Notes: generated by a model from the letters alone, not told the origin. Shown: positions 46,098 through 59,983, counted from the first letter of the stretch. The stretch: DNA of 64,000 nt from Sipunculus nudus (GCA_026874595.1 CM049306.1:19957019-20021018); one strand, 5' to 3'. A program made the numbers and translations.

Positions 46098-48790
46098 CCA
46101 CAACTTGGCACAAAATATCCTAAAAATCATGTATTTACCTCAATTTGTTTTAAAAGTTTTGTCAAAACCAGGAGTGGACCCCAAATCAGCCCAGAGCCAG
46201 CTGCACATTTTGAAATGATCCACCATACATAGCATGCATGGGCCCATATTTCCTCGCCTAATTTTCGTTATTAAACGAACCGTTTATCTCAAATTAAAGT
46301 TATGGTACCAGACAGTGATAAGTCATCAAAACGAAATTGATTGTTTATACCTGTGATGATGGAGCATTTTATTCACTATGGTGTTATTTTCGCGGTAATT
46401 TACCTCACGTTAATATTTGCGAATTTGAAACCCTCGCGAACAAGCCAACCACATTATCTGTTGTGTTGATTAATAAAAATAAATATCAGGTGTTAACCTG
46501 TTACCATATTTTGATAATCTGACCAAAGGTTAGTTCTTGAAAATTAATCGTATATTGGAGATCTATAGTGAAAACATGTACAAATGAAAGAAATAAGAAA
46601 GAAAAAATACTCGGTGATGAGTTTCCACTGGGATGACTTAAGAAAACACATCTAAATGTCTTAACCTAAATATTGATATAGAAATAATCACAGCCCCTAT
46701 AGGATTCCCAACCCGACACGGGGTGGCTTTTGTGTTACTAATACAATGTAGTTTGTGAGTTGGTTGGTCTTGTCATCCAAAGTACGGATTTATTCGGTGA
46801 AGAATTTTTTCACTGAAATTTGGTGTTATCAAAAATGTCACTTTTGTCGGCACAATTCTTAATATTTTCAAAAGTATCAAGAAAAAGATAAAGCTTTTTC
46901 TACTTTATGATTCCAAAGAGATATTATGAATTTAAAATGTTCTTTTGTATTCTTCAATGAAATAAAACTATGTTTAACCCACAGGCGGATATAGTTTTCG
47001 CATAATCATGCAGCTATACAACTAGTCAACCATAATTTGATTCACTTTCTCTCTGCTTTTATGTAGAGCCATAATTTTATAAAAGAAAGCCCAGTGAACT
47101 ATAGTACTTGTCTTGTGTCAAGTGTTTTTAATAGTTTCTAATGGAAACGCATTCTCACGCTCTCAATCGAAAAACAGCCTTTCTTTCCTGCCAGTTGGGT
47201 TGTGTAAACACGCCCCAGTAGAGAATTGATTGGCAGTGTAGTGTAAGGTGAAGAAGAAATAGACGTATCTGTTATTAGTCTGTAAGGTAAACGGGGAAAG
47301 CTGCACGCATCGAAGTGTGTATCCCTGGTTTGCACAACGTCAACTTCATCGAACGATGCAAACACGTGTTTACCCATGCCATCTATTTGACCATTGTGTG
47401 TGTAATTTTTTGTTCATTGGTAAAACAAGGGTTTTAATCAATAACAATAATCACTAAGGGACCACTGGTTAATAAATATTGATGATTGACATTTTGAAAT
47501 AAATCCCTGCATTTTTAAAGGTCCGTCATTTTTTTCCATATCGAATATCCGGGACAGAGATTTTTTTCTGAGTATTGAATTGAAGGTTTCAGACAAAAAA
47601 GAACTAAGAATAAAACCTTCAATATATGGATATTTAGAATAATTTTAGATATTTTAGAAATTCTTTCATAGCGTACTTATTTCTGTTCCGTGACGATATC
47701 TGCTGGTGTATGTGTTCTAATCATGCGTCATTTTGGCACGAAATATGACCAATTTAAGACGCCCTTATCCCTCCATACAAAGTGACCCGAAAGGGTTCGT
47801 ACATTATCCATTAGCCAGGAATATCTTGACAAATATATTTTCTCATTTTCTGGCCTAATTCACTTGACATATGTACAAAAGGCCCTCAAACATGATGTTA
47901 TGCGCAATGTTTGGCATATTGTATACGACTTGGCATAACAAGTATGTTTGCACACGCTAAGTGGTTGCATTTTACATGCAACACTTGGTTATAACCTAGG
48001 GCAAAAGCCTTATAGTAATACACACATTATAGTATCCCCTTGCTTGAGCGAAGTGGAATAGAATAGCCTATAGAATGCAAATACCTACTTGAAGTGCAAT
48101 TGTAATTTCTGTTATTTCTATTACTGTGTCGTCTGTAATGAGATTGTAAACTGCTTAGAAGGTCCTTTGCCACAATAGAACCCCTTTAAGTTCAAGTAAT
48201 TAGAATTAGGTCATTAATAATTCTTCTCCTATTCAATATGTCTGAGAGTGGGATATATAGGTGCTCTAGCATGGGTACACTTTTTTTTATTTTAGAACCA
48301 TAAGGAATTATCTGGCCATGTCTCCTGAATAAAGATACAATTTGCTATATAATAAAGGGTGATTTAATCAGACTTTAAGTTTTCGGTACTTTCTCTTCCC
48401 CCCCCCCCCCGGGTTGTTAATCAACTAGTTAAACAACTGTTTTGAGAGTACTTAAATATGCATCGAAATCTGTAGCAGCTGAAACATTGTCCTAGGGATT
48501 GGGCTACATATACTCCCTAATCGGCGACTAATTTCTGTTCGCATTCAAAAGAAATGGGCTGGGGCACAAGTCCACAGGTGATGGTGGGTTTACATGTGGT
48601 CGGTAGGGGGGACGAGTTGTGATGTCTTCCTACAACAATTAAAACATTTAAAGTTTCAGCAGAAAATGGAGCAAAAACACTTAGCGACTTTCAAGAAAGC
48701 TGTTTGGTATTTCCGTAGTATATAAACAATAAAAGTGCAAATAGTCTGACTGCAGTAACAATGATAGAATAACAAAATATTTATAACCTC

Positions 48791-48793
<3 letters not shown>

Positions 48794-48822
<29 letters not shown>
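48794..48822. repeat. (GA)n microsatellite
   Basis: About 14 GA dinucleotides, (CT)n on the transcribed strand, 47 bases inside the intron. Tracts this close to a donor can influence splicing, but that is inference only. Confidence 0.95.
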
Positions 48823-48826
<4 letters not shown>

Positions 48827-48868
48827 TTGCTTTGATTATTTGAAAAGATGGTAACAAAAATCTACTAC

Positions 48869-50464
48869 CTTTTCTTTCCTCTTCTTGTCCTTCATAGCCC
48901 TGAGTAATTTGGCTTTCTTTGCTCGTTTAAATGCCCTCTTCCGAAGTTCTTGTGACAATTTGTCTTTACTGCTGTCGATGTTTTCTCGCTCCTTCTTCAA
49001 GTCCAGACGAGAGAGTTTGTTTGGTCGTTTCTTTTGTTGGGCTTGACCATCATCAGGGGACCCAGTGACACCACTTTCACCACTAGGGCTGATGTCGGTG
49101 GTAGATTTGTCCGGAGATATCAGGTGACATTTCTCTAAATCTTGTAGAATATCGCGAGAATCTCGGCGTAATTCGTCCTGATCATGCAAAACAAGCGCCC
49201 TTCCTGTTACCTCCAGCTCTTCGTATGTATTACAGTAGCTTTTCTCAATCATGTTTACTGTGTCTGTATCTTCTGCATATTCAGTTATGATGAATTTGTC
49301 AGATAACTCTGGGAACATGGACTCGTCTATTAACTCAATGACGTATTTATCCCTGAAGACACGAACCGGAAGTGGTTGAGGACCACCAATGAGAGGGGGA
49401 GTCACTGCGGGACTCCAGCCATCTTCGTTACTGAAATAAATATCTTCCAAAATACTACTACCGAAACTACTGCCTAAACTACTGCTACTGGCTTCGAGGT
49501 AGTTCAGAAGTCCCGTGCGGTCTCTTCTAGCACCTGTCGATTCGAGGTCAGCTCTCCAGTCTGGAACTGCACGTTCTCTGGATGAACTGTCCGAACGGGT
49601 TAGCATAACCCGACGTTTTCTTATTTCTGCAGGACTGTCAGTCAAACCTATGGCGTTTTCATAGTATTTATTTGAGTCAGAGGATCCGCTCTCCTCGATT
49701 AAGTAATTAGGTCCATCACGTATTTCACGGGTGTGACCATTGGAAGAACGCACAGTGATCTGTGCCGATTGTAACCCAGAAAAGCTTCCGCCACCAGATA
49801 CACCTTTAGACGGATGAGGGGTGTCCGACCGCTTTGGTGTACTGCGATCCTTATTTTTACTGAATCGTTTTTTCTTACCGATGATTTCCTCTATGGCGTC
49901 CTCAGTGTCCTCAGAAGAGCTGAAACTTTCAGTTTCACTTACATTCCTGGTCTTTGAAGATTTTTCAGATTCTATATGTCGTAACGGAACTGCCCTTTGA
50001 TCATCGGACCATGAGCAGCTTTGGTCATATGCAGTATTAACATATTCGCCGTTTTGAGACTTATTAACAGCAACCTTTCTGATATCAGTCCTTGAAACGC
50101 GACCGTTTTCCACCGTTTCTCTGACGTCATGGTCACGTGACTTTTCGGGACTTTTCTTCCCTTTGTTTTTGGATATATTATTGATTTCTGCTTTAGCTTT
50201 AGACTTTTTCTTATTTTCTTTATTTTCAACAGTTTCTTTTTTCTTTTCACTTTTCTTTTTGTCAGCTTGAGTTGCGGTTGCGTTCCCCTTGGATGGTTTA
50301 CCCTCCTTTGTGTGTTCCTTTCTTGTGTCGTCATCATTCTTGATGTTGCGCCCGCTCCTGTTAAGATGCAGGGCCCCATTTTCTTTGATTCCTTTGTATG
50401 GTTCAACATGAACTATGGGAATAATATCAGCCTGTGACTCTTGATCAATGACGATCGGGACGAC
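48869..50464 (-). CDS. Unrecognised minus-strand gene, large internal exon (532 codons)
   Basis: 1,596 bases open throughout in one frame, with acceptor TTTATCTAG and donor AAG/GTAGTA. I do not recognise the protein. It begins VVPIVIDQESQADIIPIVHV. A long Lys/Glu-rich low-complexity stretch follows (DKKKSEKKKETVENKENKKK), then acidic-serine clusters (ETESFSSSEDTEDAIEEII) and a Ser/Gly linker. A more ordered acidic segment comes next (VFRDKYVIELIDESMFPELS, FIITEYAEDTDTVNMIEK), and the exon ends in a strongly basic helix (KRAFKRAKKAKLLRAMKDKK). Overall it looks like a scaffold or the cytoplasmic tail of a receptor, not an enzyme. There is no Met near its 5' end, so the start lies upstream. An overlapping open frame at 49,972-50,409 is a shadow. 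Confidence 0.7.
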
Positions 50465-50877
50465 CTAGATAAATTAAACACATACAAGTGTACATGACAT
50501 ATACTTCGTGCTTTTGCTAAAAGACAAAATATTTGGACGTCGTTTACGGACTACTTTGCAAAAAAAAACCCTAAAAAAAACGGCCTTTATGAAAATATTT
50601 TATCACGGTGTTACCCAAGTGTTGTACAGTATGTGAATAATTGCTTCCGCGAGGACGATATGTGTTTACCAACGTTCGTGTGTGTAGGTGTGTGTTTGTT
50701 CACAATTTAACTCAAGCAAATCTTAAATGGAATCTCATGAAATTTTCAAGGTATTTCGAGAATGGGGTTATGAAGAATCTTTAGATTTTGGTGTTGATCC
50801 GGCACATTAGCAGTTGCAAATTTTTCATCATAAGGTATGGCTGATTAAAAATGTTATATATGTGTGTGTAGACTGAC
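50465..50877 (-). other. Putative intron (413 bp)
   Basis: AT-rich, with no obvious exon. It lies between two exons whose phases do not match directly, so a microexon hidden here is one possible solution. Confidence 0.5.
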
Positions 50878-51036
50878 CTGGACATCCCGTCCGCAGCACG
50901 GTTCCCCCTTTGACGTCACGCAGCCCATTGACGCTCAAGGTGACGCCAAGCATCGCCGCACATTTAATTACGTCACAGATATCCCAGCATGCAACGCCTG
51001 TATCACATGTCAACTCTTCGACATATGCAGGACCTC
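50878..51036 (-). CDS. Candidate upstream exon of the unrecognised gene
   Basis: 159 bases bounded by acceptor GTTTTCTTTAG and donor CCAG/GTCAGT. Only one frame is open. It reads GPAYVEELTCDTGVACWDIC, then DVIKCAAMLGVTLSVNGLRD, and ends RTGCP plus one base, with four cysteines in the first half. The GC-rich, cysteine-containing character differs from its surroundings. It ends in phase 1, while the next exon's best acceptor needs phase 0 and would give an early stop in phase 1. A weaker acceptor 25 bases further in (ATCAAG/AG) would restore the frame. It may instead belong to another transcript. Confidence 0.4.
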
Positions 51037-54000
51037 CTAAAGAAAACCAACCATACTAGACTTTTGCAAATCTAAATAAAAACATCCAACTCTCTCAACA
51101 ACGTATAATGCTGTCAATCATTACAAAATATAAGAATAAGTAGATATACATAATTATAATATATAAGGATATACAAATAATATAATTATAATATATATAT
51201 AATAGCACATTAAATAAAAATTATATATATGTATTAATTATTAAAATAATACAAATATAATTATAAACAGTATTCTCTTTACAATGTGCAGACTGCGCAA
51301 ACTTTGTTCACGTAAATTAAATACATATTTTTTTCAAATTCGTTTAAACAAAACAAGAAGGGTTATTGCGTTCTGACTTATAGTATAGAATGGAAGATTC
51401 CACGTATGATTTCCATGTTTGGTATTTATCTTCCATAATTCAAAACAGACAGTTTTCAGAAAATTTCTATTTTAAAATAAAATCGGTGATCTCACCTGAA
51501 GGTCGAATGCACACACTCACACACACACAGACACAGGTCTGTTTTAAGTGTTCCAGTTATACTCGCATGCTGCTGCTTGAGTCCATCAATAAATCTTACT
51601 CTGATCGTAAATACGACCACAAGCCCAGTAATGTCCCCGTATTGCTCGTATACTTTGTCTCAGTGGGCTGATCTATCTGCAGAATTACACGTGTGGTAAC
51701 AACCTAACAGGTGTGCTAAGCCAGAAAGCATACACAGTAGCAGGAGTTTCGTACAAGCTGCCAGGTTACGGCACAGTGACTTTACCGTCAGGCGATCAGC
51801 CCTATCATTACGGATCACCACTGGCGGTAATACACTCGCAACGTGCCAATCACATAGTGCTGAGACCTCAGAAACCAGCGCGCCAATCTTGCATGATATT
51901 GTATGATATACTACGAATCTGTGGGGTATATTTGATGTTTCCTTTGTGAGAAGGCAAATCGAAGATTCTTCAGAGCCCGTTCAATGGGGCTAAAGCCATA
52001 TTACAGCAACCGTTGCACCCGCGGGAGTGGGTCTGAAGAGACTCAAGGAATTACAGCTTGATCAACCATTTCTTTAAGGAGCCGAATCCAACTACTGGGA
52101 CAAAACCATCAATAGTCTACTAAATTCCCTACTTGGTATTAAAAAGGCAGTTGGATTAAATAGGTTTGTTTGGTAAAACCGCAATGTATTTATAACTGAA
52201 GTACCAATACATGAAAGTTAATAACCCCTTTATATTACCAAAGAAAAGTATAATTGAACCGAGTATACATCAAATACGATGTTATCAAGCGCCAGTGGTT
52301 AAAATGGTATCTTTTGAAAAGGGAGTCAGATCCGTCGATCGAGGGACAATCTGCACAATTCGGTCCGTTCTGTACAACACATCTTTACATGATTTTATGT
52401 TATTTTTTTGTAATTACATATTCTCATACATAGGAGTATTCTATTTTCGTCTATTAAAAAAATTGTCAAAATTTGAATTTTTTATTTTTTCATTTAGCAA
52501 ATTTTCTGGGTTATTTGAAAATTTTATGATAATCCTTTATCAAAGGTATACAATAATGGATTGATTTGTAATAATAACGTTGGCAGTGGTTTCATCAAAT
52601 AATAATATTAGATAAGTACATGAATTGACATTATATGGTATGTATTCATAGTAAGATAAAATGGATGGTTAATAAAAATCGAGGATAACAATTACCTTAC
52701 AGCTCAAAATCTGGTGTTATATCCGTGTCAACTCCGGGTGTTGTGGATAACATTTAATCCTATATTGCAAATGAAAAGGTGGCCACTTTCCGCTTCCCCT
52801 CATCTGATGTAAAGGTGTCAGCGTCAGTCTCCAACGCCAACTGAAGCCGAAGGTAGAAATTTATGTCAACTGATGCTCGTGGTAGAAATGTCAGTGGGCG
52901 GGGAGAACCCGTGTTAGGTAGTCAAGCAATGTTTGCTGAGTATACAGGACATACGGAGAACCCGCATACGGATTATCATAGTTTCGCAGCTCCTGTTACT
53001 GCTGCATAATCCGTGTCTACGATGTCTTTGTCATCTCTGTTCACGTTAATCGTTGCGCAAATATTATTGCCAAGGTGTTGAATTCCTGCTAGGCCCTGAC
53101 TTGGTCAGGCTGTAAGAAATGAAAATGATATAAGCGACGATTTGTTAGGAATATCTTAGCAATGCTGATGTGCTGCTCAGTCCTTATACCTTCTTCAGTT
53201 TATCAAACATTTACCGTTACCGCGTGGGGTCCCGGCTCCCGCGCGGGTTCGATAAAAATTGATCCTGCACCAAAATAAATAAGGTACACTAAAGGTACCT
53301 TTGTATGAGTAATTGATCCAAGCTGTTATGAATGCAACCCTGATCCTCTAAAATAAATGCTGGCCACTTTTCCTTCATAAATATTGTAAGATTTGTGTAA
53401 TTGTGTCACATCTCGAATCTCGTTGGTCGTTCACATGACTTAACAAACAAACGAATACTCCTCAGTTACCCATATGTGCGATATAACACATCAGAATTTT
53501 TCCTAATTGACCAGCCAATTATGCCCTGGGTTGTACCAAAGGTAAGATGAACGTCTTCAGAAGTAACCTGGTCGAAAACGAAAATTTAATATCATTTGTG
53601 ACAGGAATGAAGAGACATTTATACTTGGTAAGTGCACTCACCCAAATTTCCTTACTCAAAATGTTGCTAAGGAAAATAATAAGGTTTCACAAAGGCGAAA
53701 TTCCCGTCATTGATATTAAATATATAATTAGAAAGTTCCTTTAGACTTTCCCAAATTGCCTAGCGTGATTCGTACAAAACTGTAACATATATCTTGGCTG
53801 GAAAGTTATACATGACCCCGGTTTGTATGCTAGTGGTTTAAATAGCTTCCTATGGGTCCCCTTGCTCCTCCTTGCTTGACATCTGACACTACGGTTTGGT
53901 CAGGAGTATGTATTAACTGCGGAACTGCATGGTCAGTGCTCTTCAGAGTGGAGTGTTGATAAAATCTTAATACACGACTCAATGTCTGCGAAACGCTGTC

Positions 54001-57000
54001 TGAGAAACCCGGCAACCTTCCACTTGTGGACTCTGCAGGCGACAGAACCAGTTCTCAACCACTGTTCATATTCTGTATGATTAAAACGAAACAGCGCCAC
54101 TGTGTAATTCAGGCCAAGGGAAAGTATACATGATCCTTAATGTGCTTGTCAATTAGAGTTGGAGCAGCTCAAATATCGCCAGTACCCCGAAAGTAATGGA
54201 CTCAGGCGGTGATTATTTCTCTCGTGTGACCACACCATGGGTAAAAAGCCCGGGGGGCGAACCATTGCCAGATCGCTCCTACAGATACTGAGCAACATAA
54301 ATATACATATACGCTAGGTTCATTCAGTATTGTCTGATACAAGGTGCGTTTGCCACTTAGCTCTCAGGTATATAACTTATTCATATGACCAACCAGTCAG
54401 CACATACATGTATCTCTGCAGGTCCTTCAGACCACCCAATCCAATTTTCGACCATGAATACTGCTAAACATTAACCAAATGCACTAGCCAGGTGGCTTAT
54501 TTGGTTATATTCCAGAAATGGGAGAAAGGGGCCGGAGTTTTGATCATCTGTATACAGTGATCATAACAAGTCGCCGACTTTATAACTATACCTTAATCAA
54601 CCTGTTCACAATCCCGCCAACATGTTTATTCGCACGCCCTTGTAAATATTACCTGCTGTGACAGGCTCATTATTTTATGTGTGTACAAATGCTACCCGCT
54701 CCGTGCGGAGTTCCATTATAATCAGCCGGTTCCCCATGCCAGACCCTGTTTTAAATTGGCTCTCCCATTCCTATGACCGGAATAAGATTAGGTCTTCAGT
54801 TCAAAATATCAGATACAACGTTACCATAAACTACATAGGTAGAGTTTATACATATAGATTAACCAAGAACAGCTGTGTCTCCAATAACCTTTAACCAGAA
54901 TGTCTGGTTGTTCTTAGATTATCGCAAAAATTGTCCAGAAAATTCAAACGTTTGTACCGGATTCTTTATATATTACCTTCTTTCACAATTATGAGTAAAC
55001 GCTTACGAAACAGGATAATAAGATGTCGCGATCACGCTGTTAACTATATACACACTGGCCCTAAACACACTGAAATGTTTATTTTGGATTTCCGGAATAC
55101 AGGGCATTCTGCCCATAGCTTTTGAGCGGAACCATTTTTTGAGTGATCACCTGATTAGTAGTCATACAGTTTACAACTTATGTATAAAGTATATTTTTTA
55201 CATCAAATGTCTTGCAGAGTGTCTTTAAGCAAGACAATTTATGCAAAAATTAGTGTTCTTCTGTCTTGTCTTATCAGCTCTGCACAATGCCGAAATCCAT
55301 CTTATATATTGTCCAGCACGCTGAGCGCTGATCAAGAAAACACTGCAAAGGTCTTTCACAGTGGTCCCCATGCACAAGAAGGTCCCGCTATTTCAGCTAA
55401 CTAGATTTTAAATGTTAACGAAAGAAATCCAGATAATCAGCTGACCAATCTACATTCAGCCCACTACAGTGCGGCTGTACTGGAATAGGAATATCGCCTG
55501 TTTAATCTTGTCCATAATACAATCAGTGTCACACATTTACCCTCTAGCTATATCATATGCCATGGTTATGTGACCCAGCATGTTGTAAATTTATTATATA
55601 TATCATCATATCACCTGCCATTATATAGCTATGAGGAGTATCACATCCGAGATAGCTAATCAGTAATAACTTCGCCTACAAGGAAAAATAATCTACTGTA
55701 ATTGTGGCAAAAGTGTTCTGTCAGATTAACGTTCTTACTTATGCAAACAAAGTTAAAGCGAGAGTAAACCTAGCCGTGAATGCACGACTCAAGCATTTTA
55801 TGGCCTGGTAAGCCTACCTAAGTCATGACAAAATACATACGGGGAAATGTACTGCAAATCCATCCATCCTACTGCATAAATACGGTCGTAACTGTAATCT
55901 TAAAAATAGGCTACAAGTGATGAATCAACACAAAAGAATACATGTGATCTCACAAACTAAAGTGTAAATCCATCTCTAATGACAACATGCCATTTCTTGT
56001 TTAGCGTACAAGTCAATAACCCATAAGGTGTTGCAAAAATGATAAAAAATATTTGCTTCCTCATTGAGACCAACAGTGTGGCTATCTTCTTAACTAGAGA
56101 TGACACTCTTACATATTAATAGACTTTCATAAGTCAGTTGACCGAAATGTTGCCAGAGTGAAACGGTGATTCAGCTTATTGATCTAGTTACTATGATTCA
56201 TACGTATGCTTATACATGTACTTGTGGTTCATGTACCCCAAAGAGACAAACAAGGCACCTGCACGCAATCACGCAAGTGGTTGCAATGCCATTCGCGTCC
56301 TATGAAACGTCGGGAAAGAGGTAGACCGGCAGTGTGCTCGGGGAACCGTGCATTGGCGTCCACATAAAATATTTTTGCCGTTTCATGACCTTTGGATCTT
56401 ACTTATTAATATTAAAGAGAGAGTCCCTGACACCTTTGAGTATTCGCATAAAACCCTTAATATGCAAATTAGCAGCATTATTGAAACTTCTTTTTTGCTC
56501 ATTTCGCTCTTAGTTCTTGTCCTATTTTAGAGATTTAGGTGTCTATATAAATCCATGTTTTCATGGTAGTGAAGTATGATAAAATGTATCATACTACCAT
56601 TTAATGAACTTTTAATATGCAAATAAGCTGTCGCCACTCGGTTGACTTGCGTACTCGCACGAAATCTGCAGATAGAAAAATAATCTCGATCCCCCCAAAA
56701 GTAATTGAGATATTTTTGCAGTCCCACATTTTTTTAATCTTACGAAATAATATTAAATCGTTGGCAGGCCCTGTGTGGTATATGCTAAATAATTAAGCAA
56801 TGGTCTTCAATCGAAATGCTATATTTATCCATTTCATACACAAAATGGTTTTAAACGTTGAAGGCAATGCGAATAAATCGTTTATTTTGTCCAAACTGCA
56901 TCTAACACAAAACAGCGAGTAAACGTCTATTATGTGAAACAATGCATGGAACAACATGCTGACATAAACATTCGCGCTTACAATATAATCTTGTTCCTGT

Positions 57001-57065
57001 TTCAAAACTTAACTATTTCGGTGTGTTCAAACTGCATCAATTATAACTACATTCCAACTGGAAGC

Positions 57066-57150
57066 CAGTCCTGGCGGTCGAGTGGTTAGCGTGACTCCTT
57101 ATCTTTATATATACACTGGGGGTATGCGTTCGAAAGCCCCTGCCGGACTT
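57066..57150 (+). repeat. tRNA-like sequence, probably a SINE head or decayed tRNA
   Basis: GGCGGTCGAGTGGTTAGCG resembles an A box and GCGTTCGAAAGCCCC a B box. GTCC near the start can pair with GGAC near the end. The anticodon arm region is disrupted (TTATCTTTATATATACAC), so this is not a credible functional tRNA. No CCA-less mature end or clean cloverleaf is found. Confidence 0.45.
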
Positions 57151-58689
57151 TCACCGGTGTCTTAAAATAAAAGGGAAGCTCATCGGATAACCTTACGATT
57201 TCGTAACCAAACACGAGCAGGATTCAAACGTGTGGCCGAAAGGGTTTAAAAATGTATCTTGTGTGAAAGCTCAATTCTTTGTTTGAAGCCGTTTTCTGTG
57301 TGAGTGGTATTAAGTGTTAATGAAAGTATAAGCTTGTGTTTATGATTAACTGTCCAATCCAGCTCATTAATAATAACCTTTCATTTGTGATGGGTTCTTC
57401 AATTACCACTTTCACTTGATTAATTGATATCATGCCAATTGACTGATCACTTTCGTAGTTTTATAACCCCTCAATTTGCCACCATTACTGCCTATTGAGA
57501 CCTAAAACACAATATTCAATAGTTGGCACAAATGTCAAAGACACAGACAAATACCACGCACACAGTATTTTCGGTTGTAAATAAAAGAAATAAATGTTAA
57601 TTTATCCTATATTTTTCAACGTAACCCTTCAACACGAAAATTTGGATTGAAGGCATTTTAGTTTTTAAGACAGAACAAGGTAAAGCGTCTAATCATATAT
57701 TACAATATATTTAATTGCTGATTCGTCTTATTAGTTAAAGCGCATTAATTTTCAGTGTTTTTTAATCTGTCACAATAAGGAAACAATAAGGTACAAAAGG
57801 TTCTTTTATTTTTATAAATACATTTTTATGTTTTTAAATAAAATTTGATAAATTTCTTTTATTTGTCTACAAAGGATAATTTTAAACTGTACATCATTAA
57901 ACCATGGATGTAGATACCATGATCTCTAAGACAGGACAAGGACTAAGAGGGATCTGAGAGAAACTAGAAGTTCCATAATGCCGACGCTTAATTTGCATAT
58001 TAAAATTTATCTAAAGTCTTTTCCATATTTATGGAGAGAAAGGCGGAACAATACCAAGATCTCTTCTCCAAGCAAGTTCTGACACTAGTGTTGTGAGCTT
58101 GTGACAGAGGACATCCGTAGCCCACTTTCTATGAACGAAGATGTTTGCGTTGGACCAAAGGAATTAAAAACCACTAGCCACATTACTGTTACAGTGTTTG
58201 GTGAAAAAGTTCCCAAAGAAGATGGCATACCAGTTGAAATCATCAAAGTAAGCACTATGCAGCCTCAACTCTACTCTCTGTCGTCATCTCAACATGTATC
58301 AAAGAATCTGCGTGAGGTTACTATAGTGTGATTCTCTGCAAAGACACGAGTTAACTATGGCAACTAGATTCTCCGATTCTTTACTCCGTGAATAGGCCTA
58401 ATCCTCACTAAGCTGCAGTCACTTGCTGCCGTATGCTCCGACAAGACAGCTATACTTGATTTCAGAGCATTGTTGAACAAAGGCGGTCAGTCAGTAGTAT
58501 CTAACCGTATTTGAAAACAACAGCTACGTATACGGTGAGACTCTACAATACCGAGTGTCTGAGAGAATACTCTAATGACGACAGAGATACATAGATTCGG
58601 ATGTACCAAGCTTGCTATTAAAATGTAAGAACGTTGTATACCACTGTATACCCGATCAGTAGCCTACAGGCATCCATTGCGAACACATT

Positions 58690-59060
58690 CCCTGTGGGCA
58701 ATCAACGTTAATTCAATAATGGAAACAAATTGAAATGAGGTTGAGAATTTAATGTTGTCAACTCATTTTCAGCATTAAATCAATGCTAATTTGACATTGA
58801 TGGTTCAATGTTGATGATCAACTATAGGTTTCAACATTCAATCAATGCTGATTTTCCACTAGCAATTTAATCTTAATTTTTTTACAATTTGTCAAAATGA
58901 AAATTGAATCAATATTGATTCGACAATAATCTTTTAATGTTTATGATTCAAGGTTGAAGCAATTTTCAAATTAAAATGCTTTTCCAATATTGTTTTAATA
59001 TTGATGAAAATTATTGATTTAATATTTAATCAATGTTGATTTGTTTACTGGGTTATGCCT
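58690..59060. repeat. Degenerate tandem repeat of an ATTGATTCAACATT-type motif
   Basis: Variants of AATCAATGCTGATT, CAATGTTGAT and ATTTAATCAATGTTGATTTG recur about every 25-45 bases in both orientations. This looks like an old satellite or the subterminal repeat region of a DNA transposon. Confidence 0.6.
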
Positions 59061-59983
59061 TCACTCGCTAAAATCTGTCGGCATGTTTTTAACAGAAATC
59101 TTTGCATCAGATAACATTCCAAACAGATGTTTCCGCCTCCGCTGCCCGCATGCATGCATAATTGCATATAGGCCGGTGTGCCGGTGGAGTGTAAGCAAAT
59201 TGTAAGTAATTTAACATTGTTAACTCTATGGGGATCGCTGGGTTGTATCCGCTCTGCTGGCGATGGCTACGATTATACAGAACTAATGTCATAATTAAAT
59301 ATTAAAAGGTGGATGAAGCGAGAATAAAGTGGAAGCGTAATAAGACCTATTAATTAAGATAAAAAACGAAATAGCGCTTAAAACAGAGCCAGCTTTTGCA
59401 TTATGATGCATTTTAAACTACCCCAGATTGCGCTATTACAAAACCTGAATGTTCAAAATGTTTCTACACTTGTGTGAGGAGACTCGGACTCACTTAAGCA
59501 CAACTCTGCTGTTAAGGGTTTATGGATGTCACAATCTGACCCCCAGAAAACACCGCGGTTTCTCCTAACACCAGCGGCGTAGTTAAAAATGTAGTGAAGT
59601 GGGTAATGTAGTCCGTTCAAATATATTGGATTGGATTAGTTTCAAGGCGAATTACATTAACATTGATGATAAGTGTTTTTGTGGTAAGGAATTCACGGAA
59701 TAAGGGATCATTTGTTTAAGGAGCTGTTTCCTTGAAATGTAACACATTTTGATTTTAAAGTTTCACAGTTGACACCAATGACGTAGTCTACGCCTTTGGT
59801 TGGGACAGGCAGTCCCGACCATTCCACATTGCCTACAAGAAGGAGGTTCGTTTCGAGCAGAGATGTCCTCTTGCGGAAGGATGCTACTAGAGAACCATTG
59901 TTTAATTTGCATTAATCTCCCTGTTAATGTTTCCGAATCACATGCAAAAGTAACCCTCTCTCACAGACATTCAATCTCCATTT

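Larger units (their letters stand above)
45999..48868 (-). other. Intron of the unrecognised gene (2.9 kb)
   Basis: It contains (TA)n at about 46,044-46,094, poly-C at 48,398-48,410, and (GA)n at 48,794-48,822 lying 47 bases downstream of the donor in the direction of transcription. No other feature recognised. Confidence 0.65.

Noticed and set aside
49972..50409. 145-codon open frame overlapping the large exon of the unrecognised gene
   Set aside because: It is in another frame of the same strand. The frame reading VVPIVIDQESQ through the basic C-terminal helix is longer, spans both splice sites and stays in phase with downstream exons.
57066..57150. Functional tRNA gene
   Set aside because: A- and B-box-like motifs exist, but the anticodon arm is disrupted and no full cloverleaf with a 7-base acceptor stem can be drawn; a SINE head is more likely.
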